From: Hypericum androsaemum
Taxonomy: Eukaryota > Streptophyta > Magnoliopsida > Malpighiales > Hypericaceae
Length of the DNA: 64,000 bases
Direction: 5' to 3'
Assembly (NCBI GenBank): GCA_963995505.1
Contig: OZ023197.1
Span: 7,057,827 to 7,121,826 of the forward strand
Below the pieces are notes generated by a model that worked only from the letters and a program-made list of their open reading frames with translations, was not told the DNA's origin and made no database searches. Positions 1 to 10,278 of the stretch are shown piece after piece (position 1 is the stretch's first letter; every line of letters begins with the position of its first letter). The translations under genes and the position numbers were made by a program.

Positions 1-193
1 CTGTTTAGTCTTGCTTCTTCTTTTATTTTCTGTTTCTTTCTCTCTTTTTTTGATCAGAATACACAACCTAGAATAACTAAGTCACGAATCTGATTGCTCG
101 AAACACAAACGAATCAAACTACTTATGAAAAAAAAATGAATTGGATACTAGACTAAGAAAAGGAAAGGTAAAGATAGATAGTAGCAAGCCGTG
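1..193 (-). other. Untranslated leader of G2-e
   Basis: No coding sequence is visible. It matches the leader of G2-d (63462 to about 63620), by eye at about 97%, although the LTRs in front of the two leaders belong to different subtypes. The ATG of the following open frame is not reached within the window. Confidence 0.65.
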
Positions 194-205
194 GCTCTGA
201 TACCA
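194..205 (-). other. Primer-binding site of G2-e (initiator tRNA-Met)
   Basis: The minus strand reads TGGTATCAGAGC, the usual complement of the 3' end of plant initiator tRNA-Met, two bases after the LTR end. It fixes the orientation of the element and marks where minus-strand cDNA synthesis would start. Confidence 0.85.
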
Positions 206-207
206 AA

Positions 208-937
208 TGATATAAACCTCGGCAGGAGATTCACAACGGACCGTGCTACTTTGGATGGAACAGATCGCAACCCACGAATTCGAGCCTTGCCAGAACCTTG
301 GTTTGGAAGAACTGCAACCCAAGCAATGGAATTTCGTGAACCTATGGTCCAGGTCGAATCACGCCACAAACGATGATGGAAGGATTGTTTGATAAGTGAA
401 AAAGTTTCGCTCAAGCTAAGCGCTCCAGCAATTAGCAAGAACACACAAGGAGTATCTTAACTCACAAAATTATAAATCTCAAAAGTTCGTCCTTTTTATT
501 GCTAGGAGACCTCCTTATATAGGCTCCAAAGTACCAAAGTATTCCTAAACAAGATAACTCCTAAAAAGGAGTTCAAAGGCTGGCCAAAACTCTCTTTCCT
601 AATCTAAGGATATTCTGGCCGAATTATTCAACTAAATAAGAAATAATCTAAGCAAATAATATCTAAGCAAATAACTAATAGCTGCACGTCCTAAACAAGT
701 AGATGCACGTTCTAAATAGGCTGATTCTCCTTGATTCTCCATGTGTGCATGCATCCAGAAGTTTACGTGCATGTCAAGCTTCCAAAATAGCCTCTATCAC
801 GTGCATGGGCTTTGCATGGGCCTCATGCACGTCCTTGCATTAATCCATTAAGTTCTGCTTGAAACGTTTTGGCTCTTGCTCGTGTCATCGGCCCAATTGG
901 TACTTGCACTTGCTGTGAGTCTTGTAGCTTCACATCA
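208..937 (-). repeat. 5' LTR of G2-e, Family II
   Basis: 730-bp LTR, minus orientation, starting TGATGTGAAG at 937 and ending TTTATATCA at 208. A TATA-like box reads TATATAAG on the minus strand at 514-521. It aligns along its whole length with the 3' LTR of G2-a (8845-9568 plus 15239-15281), apart from about 35 bp missing here near 830. The first ~160 bp (937-777) match the part of that LTR which, in a 3' position, encodes the C-terminal tail of pol. Confidence 0.8.
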
Positions 938-1716
938 AAGCATGAGCCCATGTGCTGTTCCAGTCCTACTTGTGCCTAAGAAGGATGGATCATGGAGGAT
1001 GTGTGTTGATTGCCGAGCTGTCAACAACATCATGGTAAAATATCGTCACCCTATTCCTCGCTTAGATGACATGTTAGATGAGTTGCATGGATCTTGCATG
1101 TTTTCTAAGATTGACTTAAAAAGTGGTTATCATCAGATTAGGATGAAAGAAGGAGATTAGTGGAAGACTGCTTTTAAAACAAAATATGGGTTGTATGAGT
1201 GGATGGTCATGCCGTTCGGGTTATCTAATGCACCTAGTACATTCATGCGCCTTATGAATCATGTCTTACGTCCATTCATTGGAAAATTTGTCGTTGTGTA
1301 CTTTGATGATATACTCATTTATAGTACGAGTTTAGAGGATCATGTAGAGCATTTGAAATCTTTCCTAGATGCACTTAGAGAGGATCAATTGTTTGCCAAC
1401 TTGAAGAAGTGCACCTTTTGCACAGATAAACTTGTATTCTTGGGTTTTGTTGTTAGTGCTCACGGGATACAGGTTGATGAGGAGAAGATCCGAGCCATCT
1501 GGGACTAGCCAAGTCCTACAAGTGTTGCTAACGTTCGAAGTTTTCATGGCTTAGCTAGAATTTACAGGAGGTTCGTGAAAGACTTTAGTTGGGGAGAAGC
1601 TCAAGAGAACTCATTCCAACTCATCAAAGAGAAGTTGACTAATGCTCCTTTGTTGGCTTTGCCTAACTTTGCTAAAACCTTTGAAGTTGAATGTGATGCC
1701 TCAGGTATAGGGATTG
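938..1716 (+). pseudogene. pol: G2-a pol, first part: reverse transcriptase and start of RNase H (broken)
   Basis: Ty3/gypsy reverse transcriptase, which would copy element RNA into cDNA. In one frame (phase of 942) it shows the palm motifs: [10 protein letters not shown] at about 972, [29 protein letters not shown], and the catalytic YFDD box near 1300-1311. It is interrupted by TAG at 1158-1160 and TAG at 1506-1508 (the related G2-b has TGG at the second). About 17 codons are missing in frame near 1592, between KDFS and WGE, compared with G2-b. The reading stops at GIGI in RNase H, exactly where G1-a is inserted, and resumes at 7331. Confidence 0.85.
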
Positions 1717-2214
1717 TGACGTAGCGAGAAGCGACGCGAATGACTTTTGGAATTAAATTTGATCAACAACATAAACCTTCAGCCAAATCCTTCCGAATTC
1801 GATTGAAGATTGGCCTAAGGGTTTAGGCAGCCAGGAAAGGGCAAGGGTTCCAACACAACATATGCAAATCCATGCATTAAAGGGAGTTAAACTCACGGAA
1901 GGTATTTGGGATTAAAATCTGACTTCTTTATTCAGGGAAACAAGTTTAAATAGGCCAGGCATGACCTTTCAAATGATGGTGGCAGTTACAAATCCTTTTC
2001 AGCTACCACAAATGCTAACTAATGCCTTAAAGGCGTTACAAATGCTAGCTAAGGCCTTAAAGGCATTTATGTCTCACATCTAATGGCTGCATACAGCCAT
2101 GCGCACGTTAAATCCAGCCATGCATACGTAAAACAAACCAAGGTCAACACAACTGGGTACGATGTGCACAAACGCACTTATTCAAACTTGATAAAATAAA
2201 GATGTCCTACATCA
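1717..2214 (-). repeat. 3' LTR of G1-a
   Basis: 498-bp LTR, left end TGACGTAGCG at 1717, right end CCTACATCA at 2214, followed by the polypurine tract. TATA-like box on the minus strand (TATTTAAA) at 1945-1952. The same-length partner is at 6828-7325. Confidence 0.93.
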
Positions 2215-2227
2215 TCCTCCCCTTCTT
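2215..2227 (-). other. Polypurine tract of G1-a
   Basis: The minus strand reads AAGAAGGGGAGGA directly before the 3' LTR; it would prime plus-strand DNA synthesis. It touches the gag-pol stop codon. Confidence 0.85.
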
Positions 2228-5200
2228 AGGATGAAGCTTGACCATGAGCAGCAAGACGGGATGGCACGGGAAAGGCATCGAAATACGGGGTAAGATCAGC
2301 AACATTGAAGCTCTTTGACACTCCAAACTCGTCCGGAAGATCAATCACATAGGCATTGTCACTTATGCGCCTGAGCACCTTGAATGGTCCAAACTTCCTA
2401 TCTTGCAACTTGCCACCCATGTTACTTGGCATCCTTTCCTTCCTAAAGTGAACCATAACTTGCTCACCTGGTTGGAAAATCTGTTCTCGCCTATGTGCGT
2501 CTAACCTTGCCTTCTCCTTGCTATAAGCCTCGTCCAACCATTTGCGTACGCCATCAATGACACCTTGGGCTTGCTCCGCGAAGTCAACCGCACTTGGATT
2601 TGCTTTAGGAAGCTTAGGGACTGAAGAAACATCAACAAAGTGGTTAGGCTCCTTCGTATACACCAAAGAGAAAGGTGTTTTCCCTGTAACACGATGAATC
2701 GCTCCGTTGTAAGCAAACTCAGCAATGGGCAAGGCCAAGTCCCATTGTCTCTTTTTCTCATGACATAAGCTTCGTAGCATGTTACCAAGGGTTCTATTGG
2801 TGACCTCGGTCTGCCCGTCAGTTTGAGGATGAGCCGTGGTGCTAAATTGGAGGGTTGCATCAAACATCTTCCAAAGAGTCTTCCAAAAGCTGGCTAGGAA
2901 CTTGACATCCCGATCAGACGTGATGGTTTTAGGCACTCCATGCAATCTCACCACCTCCTTAAAGAAATGCTTGGCAATTCCATGCGCATCATTAGTCTTC
3001 TTGCAAGGAACGAAGTGTGCCATCTTGGATAACCTGTCCACAATCACAAAAATAGAATCCACACCACGAGGGGTACGGGGTAAGCCAAGTATGAAATCCA
3101 TACTGAGATCTTCCCAAATTGCCTTTGGAATAGGCAATGGTGTATAGAGGCCCGTGTTATGCACCGTGCCTTTAGTCTCTTGTCAGACCCTACAATGCTT
3201 GACCATGCGAGCCACATCTCTTGCCATCTTTGGCCAATAAAAACGAGCAACCAAGGCTGCCATGGTCTTATCCCTTCCCAAATGAGCTGATAGACCTCCT
3301 CCGTGCATCTCCCACATCAAATGTTCTTGGAGGGAAGTCTTTGGAATGCACAATTGATTCCCTCGCATAAGGAAACCATCATGCACAAAATAATCTGCCA
3401 CGGCCCTTCCATTTTTGCATTGATCCCAAATCACTCCGAAATCTTCGTCTCCATCATAGAGTTCTTTCAAGCAATCAAAGGCAGTGATCGAACCTTTAAG
3501 CTCAACAAGAAGACTCTCTCTTCTGCTCAATGCATCAGCCACAATATTCTGATTCCCACTCTTATGAGCAATCTTAAATGGGAACTTTTGCAAGTATGTG
3601 ATCCACCTTGCATGCATATGGTTGCTCAGCTTGGATTGATCATTCAAAAAATTGAGAGCTTTATGATTAGTATACAACACAAATTCTTTCCCAATTAGAT
3701 AGTGCTCCCACGTCTTAAGAGCTCTAAACACGGCATAAAACTCTTGTTCATAAGTGGACCAGGTCTGCCTATGCTCACTTAGCTTCTCACTAAAGAAAGC
3801 GATCGGACGCTTCTCTTGAGACAACACAGCTCCAATTCCCACACCACAAGCATCTACATCAACCTAAAATAACTTAGAGAAATCAGGAATTGCAAGTACC
3901 GGGGCTGAGCTTAATTTCTCCTTAAGCTCTTGGAAAGCTTTATGGGCCGCTTCTCCCCATTCAAATTTAGTTTGCTTCTTCAGCAAGGAAGTCAACGGTG
4001 CAGCAATTGAGCTAAAGTTGCGGATGAACCTTCGATAGAACGTGGCTAATCCGAGGAAACTCCGCACTTGTCTCACATTAAGGGGAATAGGCCACATCTG
4101 AATGGCTTCAATCTTGGCCTGATCAACCTGCACTCCTTCTTTCCCAACAAAAAAACCAAGAAACACAAGATTTTCTTTCCAAAAGATGCACTTCTTCAGG
4201 TTCACAATAAGGCTATTACCTCTTAAAGCTTCAAAAACTTGCTTCAAGTGTTCTTGATGTTCTTCTTCGGACTTGCTATACACCAAGATATCATCAAAAT
4301 ATACTACCACGAACCGATCAAGGAAGGGCTTCAAGACTTGGTGCATCAGTCTCATGAAGGTGCTTGGTGCGTTAGTCAAGCCAAATGGCATGACAAGCCA
4401 CTCGTACAAGCCATCACGAGTTTTAAAAGCAGTCTTCCATTCGTCACCAGGTTGAATTCTAATCTGATGGTATCCGCTCTTCAAATCTATCTTAGAAAAC
4501 ACCACGGATCCACTCAAGTTATCAAGCATGTCATTCAAACGAGGGATAAGAAATCTGTATCCCACGGTGATCTTGTTGATTGCTCTACTATCCACGCACA
4601 TCCTCCATGATCCGTCCATTTTAGGAACCAAAAGAGCGGGCACCCCACACGGACTTAAGCTCTCCTGGATGTGACCCTTGCTTAGGAGCTCTTGAATCTG
4701 GTCACGTAGAACTTGGTTCTCTTGAGGACTCATTCGGTAGTGGGGCAAATTTGGCAAAGTGGCACCCGGGATCAGATCAATTTGATGCTGAATGTCCCTC
4801 AAAGGTGGCAAACCCTTTGGTGATTCCTCGGGTGCAACTTCGGGGAACAATCTAAGTAAGTGTCTCACTCGATCAGGTAGCTCCTCCATCTCCCCTTCGT
4901 GATTTGGGGTCACTTCTTTAATCACAAGAACATGGCAGCCCCCATACTCCTTCATCAACGCAAGGAATAACTTTGAGGACGTGACCAACGACATGACTTG
5001 CACGGCGCTGTTCAACATAGATTTCCCATATTTTGGCTTCCTTGGCAAGAGAGTAAATTGCTGGCCCTCCTTCCTAAATTTGTAGGTGTTCTCCTTGCCA
5101 CGATGCAAGGCCTGGTTGTCAAACTCCCACGGCCTGCCCAATAGAATTTGGCAAGCATCCATCTCCAACACGTCACAAATAATGGTGTCACTATACTTGC

Positions 5201-6653
5201 CAATGGAAATAGGTACCTTGCACTTGGTTGTCACCTTAACTCCTCCACCAGAGCGAATCCACCCTATAGAATAAGGTGAAGGGTGCGGAGATGTCTTCAA
5301 TCCAAGCTTCTCCACAACTTGCTTGCTAATGAAGTTCTCCTGGCTGCCTCCATCTATAATCACGTCGCACACCTCCTCTCCTACATGACAATGTGTGCAG
5401 AATAGATTGTGGCGTTGAGAGTCATCCTTCTTTGATGCGGTCAAAGCCAACTTACACAAGACCCCACAGTACTCATCCTCCTCTTCTGAATACTCTTGGT
5501 CCTCATCCCCACTCTCTTCAACTGGTGCGCACAAGTAAGCTCCCGAAGATTCCTCCTCCTCATCTTCCTTTTCACACAACTGAGTGTATTTCCTCTTGGG
5601 ACAATTGCTAGACTTATGCCCCATCTCATTGCACTTGTAACAACGAATCACTGAGCTCGTGTCAGCTTCCTTTCCCTTTCTTTGCACCACCTCAGGGGTA
5701 GGCTTCTTAGTAGGGGGCCTAGGAGCCATTGTGTGGGGTGCACTCCTCTCAACTCCTCTCGCAGGACTAGAAGTCTGACCAGGGCCTGAAAGGCGGGGTG
5801 CGAATGGCTTCTTCCTCTTCAAGGCAGCCCCGATCTTTCTAGCTTTGGCACACGCATCGTTGAAAAACAAAAATGTGTCAAACTCCATCTTGCTCTTGAT
5901 CTCATAACTGAGGCCCTCAACAAACCGTGCAATCATCTGATCCTCATTCTCCTCTACATTATTACGGGATGCCAGCCTCACGAACTCAGAAGTGTACTCC
6001 TCAACAGATCTATTACCTTGAGTGCAAGTGAGGAATTGTGAGTACAAGGTCTGATGGTAGTCAACCGGAAGGAATCTTTCACGTAGAGCTTGCTCCATAG
6101 TAGGCCAGTCACGGATAGGGTGATCTCCTCTCCTTCTCCGAGATTCCTGTTCCTTTCTCCACCACACCGCGGCTCCGGATTCAAGTTTGAAGGCTACATA
6201 ACTGACCTTCTGCTCCTCCGTAAGGTCCATACAGTCAAAATACTTCTCAACTGAGTCTAGCCAATTCAGAAACCCCTCAACATCAACGTCACCGAAGAAC
6301 TTTTCAATGTTCATCTTAAAAGGGCGATCCACCCTTCTATACTCTCCTCCACGCTCATAATCCTCCCTATTGGCTTCTCTTCTAGGAGCACGTCCTAGAT
6401 CACCACGTCCACCACCTCCTCTACCTTGTCCTCTAAACCCTATCCCTCCCCTTCTCACATAAAAGGTAGCATCAGAATCTATATCCTCCTCGTCCTCTCT
6501 TAAATCATTACATACTTCGGCTGGAGGGGGCTACCCTACGGGTGGTTGCACCGCAAGGTTGTCCAGGCGTGTAAGGATTGCCTGAATTGCCGCCTCCATT
6601 TGAGTGAATCTCTGATTCATGTCGGGTCTTGGGATGTCATTAGGATCGGCCAT
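2226..6653 (-). pseudogene. gag-pol: G1-a gag-pol polyprotein, one frame with three nonsense codons
   Basis: 1476 codons in one frame from ATG at 6653 to the stop at 2226. In order: GAG with the FLNWLDSVEKYFD and AVWWRKE region (about 6290-6150); CCHC knuckle CYKCNEMGHKSSNC (about 5645-5600); protease with D-G-G (about 5355); reverse transcriptase with YFDD (about 4300); RNase H; integrase with the HHCC zinc finger (about 3300-3180) and D-D-E residues in MDF, SDRD and TDGQTE. It ends about 50 residues after the GPF motif with no chromodomain. In-frame stops: TAG 6531-6533 near the N-terminus, TAG 3864-3866 just before the RNase H aspartate, TGA 3183-3185 replacing the last zinc-finger cysteine. 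Otherwise intact, and closely related to G1-b and G1-c. Confidence 0.9.
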
Positions 6654-6813
6654 AGTGCATCGGCTTTTGGTGGTGCTAGGTGGTTAAAAATAAGACTTGG
6701 ATCAGGAGATCACGAAGTCTTATGGATCGGCTCGTAGATGGGGTCTATCGTAGCTCACCAGGTGATAACGTGCACTCAATCTCAACGTAGAAGCTGAGAT
6801 GGATCTCACTCAA
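6654..6813 (-). other. Leader of G1-a
   Basis: 160 bp between the primer-binding site and the gag ATG; untranslated. It corresponds to the leaders of G1-b (10116-10278) and G1-c (61905-62063), with no conserved reading frame of its own. Confidence 0.75.
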
Positions 6814-6825
6814 GCTCTGATACCA
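6814..6825 (-). other. Primer-binding site of G1-a
   Basis: TGGTATCAGAGC on the minus strand, two bases from the LTR end; complementary to initiator tRNA-Met. Confidence 0.9.
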
Positions 6826-6827
6826 CT

Positions 6828-7325
6828 TGACATAGCGAGAAGCGACGCGGATGAGTTTTGGAATTAAATTTGATCAACAAGATAAACCTTCAGCCAAATC
6901 CTTCCGAATTCGATTGAAGATTGGCCTAAGGGTTTAGGCAGCCAGCAAAGGGCAAGGGTTCCAACACAACATATGCAAATCCATGCATTAAAGGGAGTTA
7001 AACTCACGGAAGGTATTTGGGATTAAAATCTGACTTCTTTATTCAGGGAAACAAGTTTAAATAGGCCAGGCATGACCTCTCAAATGATGGTGGCAGTTAG
7101 AAATCCTTTTCAGCTGCCACAAATGCTAACTAATGCCTTAAAGGCGTTACAAATGCTAGCTAAGGCCTTAAAGGCATTTATGTCTCACATCTAATGGCTG
7201 CATACAGCCATGCGCATGTTAAATCCAGCCATGCATACGTAAAACAAACCAAGGTCAACACAACTGGGTACGATGTGCACAAACGCACTTATTCAAACTT
7301 GATAAAATAAAGATTTCCTACATCA
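6828..7325 (-). repeat. 5' LTR of G1-a
   Basis: 498 bp, TGACATAGCG at 6828 to CCTACATCA at 7325, same length as the 3' copy. TATA-like box TATTTAAA (minus strand) at 7056-7063. It is followed directly by the duplicated target GATTG at 7326-7330. Confidence 0.93.
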
Positions 7326-9043
7326 GATTGGAGCTGTCCTCATGCAAGAAGGGAGACCAATTGCCTACTTTAGTGAGAAACTAAGTGGAGCAACCTTGAA
7401 CTATCCAACTTATGACAAAGAGTTGTATGCACTAGTTCGAACATTGGAAACATGGCAGCATTACTTGTGGCCCAAGGAATTCGTGATCCACACTGATCAT
7501 TAATCACTCAAGCACTTAAAGGGGCAACACAAGTTGAATAGGAGGCATGCACGATGGGTGGAGTTCATTGAGACATTTCTTTATGTCATTCGCTACAAGC
7601 AAGGTAAGGAAAATGTAGTAGCTGATGCCCTATCACGAAGGTATGCTTTGATCTCAACTCTTGATGCGAAGTTAATTGGTTTTGAACACCTTAAAGAGTT
7701 GTATGCTGATGATACTGATTTTGGTGATCTGTTCCGAGCTACGGAGAAGAGTGCAAGTGGTAAATTTTTTCGGAATAAAGGTTACCTATTTCTTGAGAAC
7801 AAACTTTGTGTGCCTAATTGTTCTATGCGAGAGTTGATAATTCAGGAAGCACATGGAGGCAGATTGATGGGGCACTTTGGAATCGCAAAGACTTTGGCAA
7901 TGCTACAAGATCACTTCTATTGGCCACGGTTTGTATACCCCACTATCTATACCTAGTGAGCCTTGGATTGATATCTCTATGGATTTTGTGTTAGGACTGC
8001 CTAGGACTAAACGTGGAAGGGATTCAATCTTTGTGGTAGTGGATAGGTTTTCTAAGCTGGCACATTTTATTCCATGTCATAAGACTGATGATGCTTCAAA
8101 CATTACTGATTTGTTCTTTAGAGAAGTTGTTAGGTTGCATGGTATGCCTAGAACTATTATTTCTGATAGAGATGCTAAGTTCTTGAGTTACTTTTGGAAG
8201 ACCTTGTGGAGTAAGTTAGGTACCAAGTTATTATTTTCTACTACTTGTCATCCACAAACTGATGGTCAAACTGAAGTTGTAAATAGGACTTTATCTACTT
8301 TATTGAGAGCACTTATCAAGCATAACATTAAGACTTGGGAAGAATGTCTACCACATGTTGCATTTGCTTAAAATCGTTCAGTTCATTCTGCTACTCAATT
8401 CTCACCATTTGAGCTTGTTTATGGATTTAATCCTTTGACTCCATTGGATTTATCACCTTTGCCTTCGAGTGAGCATGTTAACTTAGATGGCAAGAGGAAG
8501 GCTGAATTTGTCAAGCAACTGCATGAGAGGGCGCAAATGAACATAGAGAAATGAACGAAGCACTATGCGAGACAAGCAAACAAAGGACGGTACAAGGTTG
8601 TCTTTGAGCCTGGTGATTGGGTCTAGTTGCACATGAGAAAGGAATGCTTTCCCGCGCAATGATGTTCAAAGTTGCTCCCACGGGGAGATGGTCTGTTTCA
8701 AGTGCTTGAACGCATCAATGACAATGCCTACAAGCTTGACCTGCCAGGTGAGTATAATGTTAGTGCTTCTTTCGATGTTACTGATTTGAGTCCGTTTGAT
8801 GTAGGTGACGATTTGAGGACAAATCCTTTTCAAGCAGAGGGGAATGATGTGAAGCTACAAGACTCACAGCAAGTGCAAGTACCAATTGGGCGGATGACAC
8901 GAGCAAGAGCCAAAACATTTCAAGCAGAACTTAATGGATTAATGCAAGAAGTCTGGGCTCAAGTTAGTGCGTACAAGTGCAAGGACGTGCATGAGGCCCA
9001 TGCAAAGCCTATGCACATGATAGAGGCTATTTTGGAAGCTTGA
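7326..9043 (+). pseudogene. pol: G2-a pol, second part: RNase H, integrase and C-terminal tail (broken)
   Basis: Continues RNase H after the G1-a insertion ([36 protein letters not shown]), then integrase. Stop codons: TAA 7501-7503, TAA 8369-8371, TGA 8552-8554, TAG 8624-8626, TGA 8660-8662. Near 7927 about 77 bp are missing compared with G2-b, between two copies of CCAC; this shifts the frame and removes both cysteines of the HHCC finger. The integrase core is still readable ([26 protein letters not shown]), as is the tail DLRTNPFQ. The final stop TGA at 9041-9043 lies 66 codons inside the 3' LTR, whose start TGATGTGAAG is at 8845; the tail contains a MTRARAK motif. Confidence 0.85.
8836..8844 (+). 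other. Polypurine tract of G2-a, inside the coding region
   Basis: AGAGGGGAA directly before the LTR start TGATGTG. It codes for part of the AEGN peptide of the pol tail. The same arrangement occurs in G2-b (16271-16283) and G2-c (56967-56979). Confidence 0.75.
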
Positions 9044-9568
9044 CATGCACGTAAACTTCTGGATGCATGCACACGTGGAGAATAAAGAAGAATCAACCTA
9101 TTTAGTCCGTGCATCTACTTGTTTAGGACGTGCAGCTATTAGTTATTCTATTAGATATTATTTGCTTAGATTATTTCTTATTTAGTTGAATAATTCGGCC
9201 AGAATATCCTTAGATTAGGAAAGAGAGTTTTGGCCAGCCTTTGAACTCCTTTTTAGGAGTTAGCTTGTTTAGGAATACTTTGGTACTTTGGAGCCTATAT
9301 AAGGAGGTCTCCTAGCAATAAAAGGGGACGAACTTTTGAGATTGATAATTTTTGTGAGTTAAGATACTCCTTGTGAGTTCTTGCTAATTGCTGGATTGCT
9401 TAGCTTGAGCGAAACTTTTCACTTATCAAACGATTCTTCCATCATCGTTTGTGGCATGATTCGACTTGGACCATAGGTTCACGAAATTCCATTGCTTGGG
9501 TTGCAGTTCTTCCAAACCAAGGTTCTAGCAAGGCTCGAGTTCGTGGGTTGCGGTCTGTTCCATCCAGA
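8845..9568 (+). repeat. 3' LTR of G2-a, main part
   Basis: First 724 bp of the LTR, TGATGTGAAG at 8845, cut at 9568 by the insertion of G1-b. TATA-like box TATATAAG at 9296-9303. The end of the LTR resumes at 15239; total length 767 bp. Its first ~200 bp carry the C-terminal coding tail of pol. Confidence 0.82.
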
Positions 9569-10101
9569 TGGCGTAGGAAGCCTCGAAGAATAAGGTGCAA
9601 CGTACGTGTGCATGGCTTGCATTGCGAGCTGTCCGAGTCTCCTTAATTCACAAGCTGTCCGAACTGTTGATTTCCTCTTTATTTCCGTCTTTATTTCCAT
9701 TGATCTCCTCTTTATTTCCGAATGTAATAAAGCCCAATGGTGACATTTAAATATAGGCGGTTACAGATGGTTTAAGGCTGGCTGAAATGTGAGGAGGTGC
9801 GTGATTAATGCCCTTCAAGACATGCCTTGAATCACGCCCCTATATGTGTTTCTTTTGAATGGAATAAACGGACAATGAATTGAAAACCAAAAACCCTGAG
9901 CAAGTGAGCTTTCCTTTCGTGCATGGATTTGCATGAGTTGTGCATGGATTTGCACAAATTCTGAGTGATTTGCCCTAGCTGGCAGCTTGTTAAATCAAGC
10001 AACTCTCTAGTTGAGCTTCAGAAGGAGCAGATTAGAGTTTTACCTTCATTGTTCGTTCCAAATCATTTGCTAAGTTTGTTCGCGCTTCGTTGCCTACACT
10101 A
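9569..10101 (+). repeat. 5' LTR of G1-b
   Basis: 533 bp from TGGCGTAGG at 9569 to TACACTA at 10101, so it ends TA rather than the canonical CA; both LTRs share this, so it was present at insertion. TATA-like box TTTAAATATA at 9746-9755. Confidence 0.88.
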
Positions 10102-10103
10102 GG

Positions 10104-10115
10104 TGGTATCAGAGC
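10104..10115 (+). other. Primer-binding site of G1-b
   Basis: TGGTATCAGAGC two bases after the LTR; complementary to initiator tRNA-Met. Confidence 0.9.
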
Positions 10116-10278
10116 TTGAGTGAGATCCATCTCAATTCCTATATTGAGATTGAGTGTTGTCTTTCCCCATCACCTTGCGAGTTGTGAGAGAACCTATCCA
10201 AGAGCCGATCAGCAAGGATACGTGATCCCCTGATCCGTTCCTCATCTATCCACCAAACTCCACCAAAATCTGAGCATT
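10116..10278 (+). other. Leader of G1-b
   Basis: 163 bp between primer-binding site and gag ATG; untranslated, no other feature seen. Confidence 0.75.

Larger units (their letters stand above)
1..937 (-). mobile_element. G2-e: 5' end of a Family II Ty3/gypsy element, running off the left edge
   Basis: Read on the minus strand this is a complete LTR (937-208), a 2-nt spacer, a primer-binding site and an untranslated leader (193-1). The body of the element lies beyond the window. The LTR terminus at 937 abuts plus-strand reverse transcriptase sequence of G2-a with no extra bases, so this is an insertion into G2-a rather than an inversion. The expected target-site duplication on this side is 938-942 (AAGCA); its partner would be outside the window. 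The leader is nearly identical to that of G2-d at the other end of the window, so the missing body may be of the same non-autonomous type. Confidence 0.8.
1717..7325 (-). mobile_element. G1-a: complete Family I Ty3/gypsy element inserted in G2-a RNase H
   Basis: 5609-bp minus-strand element with two 498-bp LTRs, primer-binding site, leader, a single gag-pol frame and polypurine tract. It is flanked by a perfect 5-bp duplication GATTG (1712-1716 and 7326-7330). Removing the element and one copy of the duplication restores the RNase H reading [12 protein letters not shown] of G2-a. The two LTRs differ at about 10 positions by eye, so insertion is fairly recent, yet the frame already carries three stop codons. 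Confidence 0.95.

Noticed and set aside
148..444. Short overlapping frames in the G2-e LTR and leader, and similar ones at 9449-9700 and 56275-56548
   Set aside because: They lie in LTRs, vary between copies and show no protein similarity that I recognise.
930..950. Inversion breakpoint inside Family II pol
   Set aside because: I first read 777-936 as a pol tail in reverse. The polypurine tracts of G2-a, G2-b and G2-c show that the LTR starts at TGAT(A/G)TGAA, so 937 is an exact LTR end and the structure is a simple insertion of G2-e.
9041..9050. LTR start of G2-a at TGACATGCAC, right at the stop codon
   Set aside because: There is no polypurine tract before it; the tract and TG at 8836-8846 fit all three copies.
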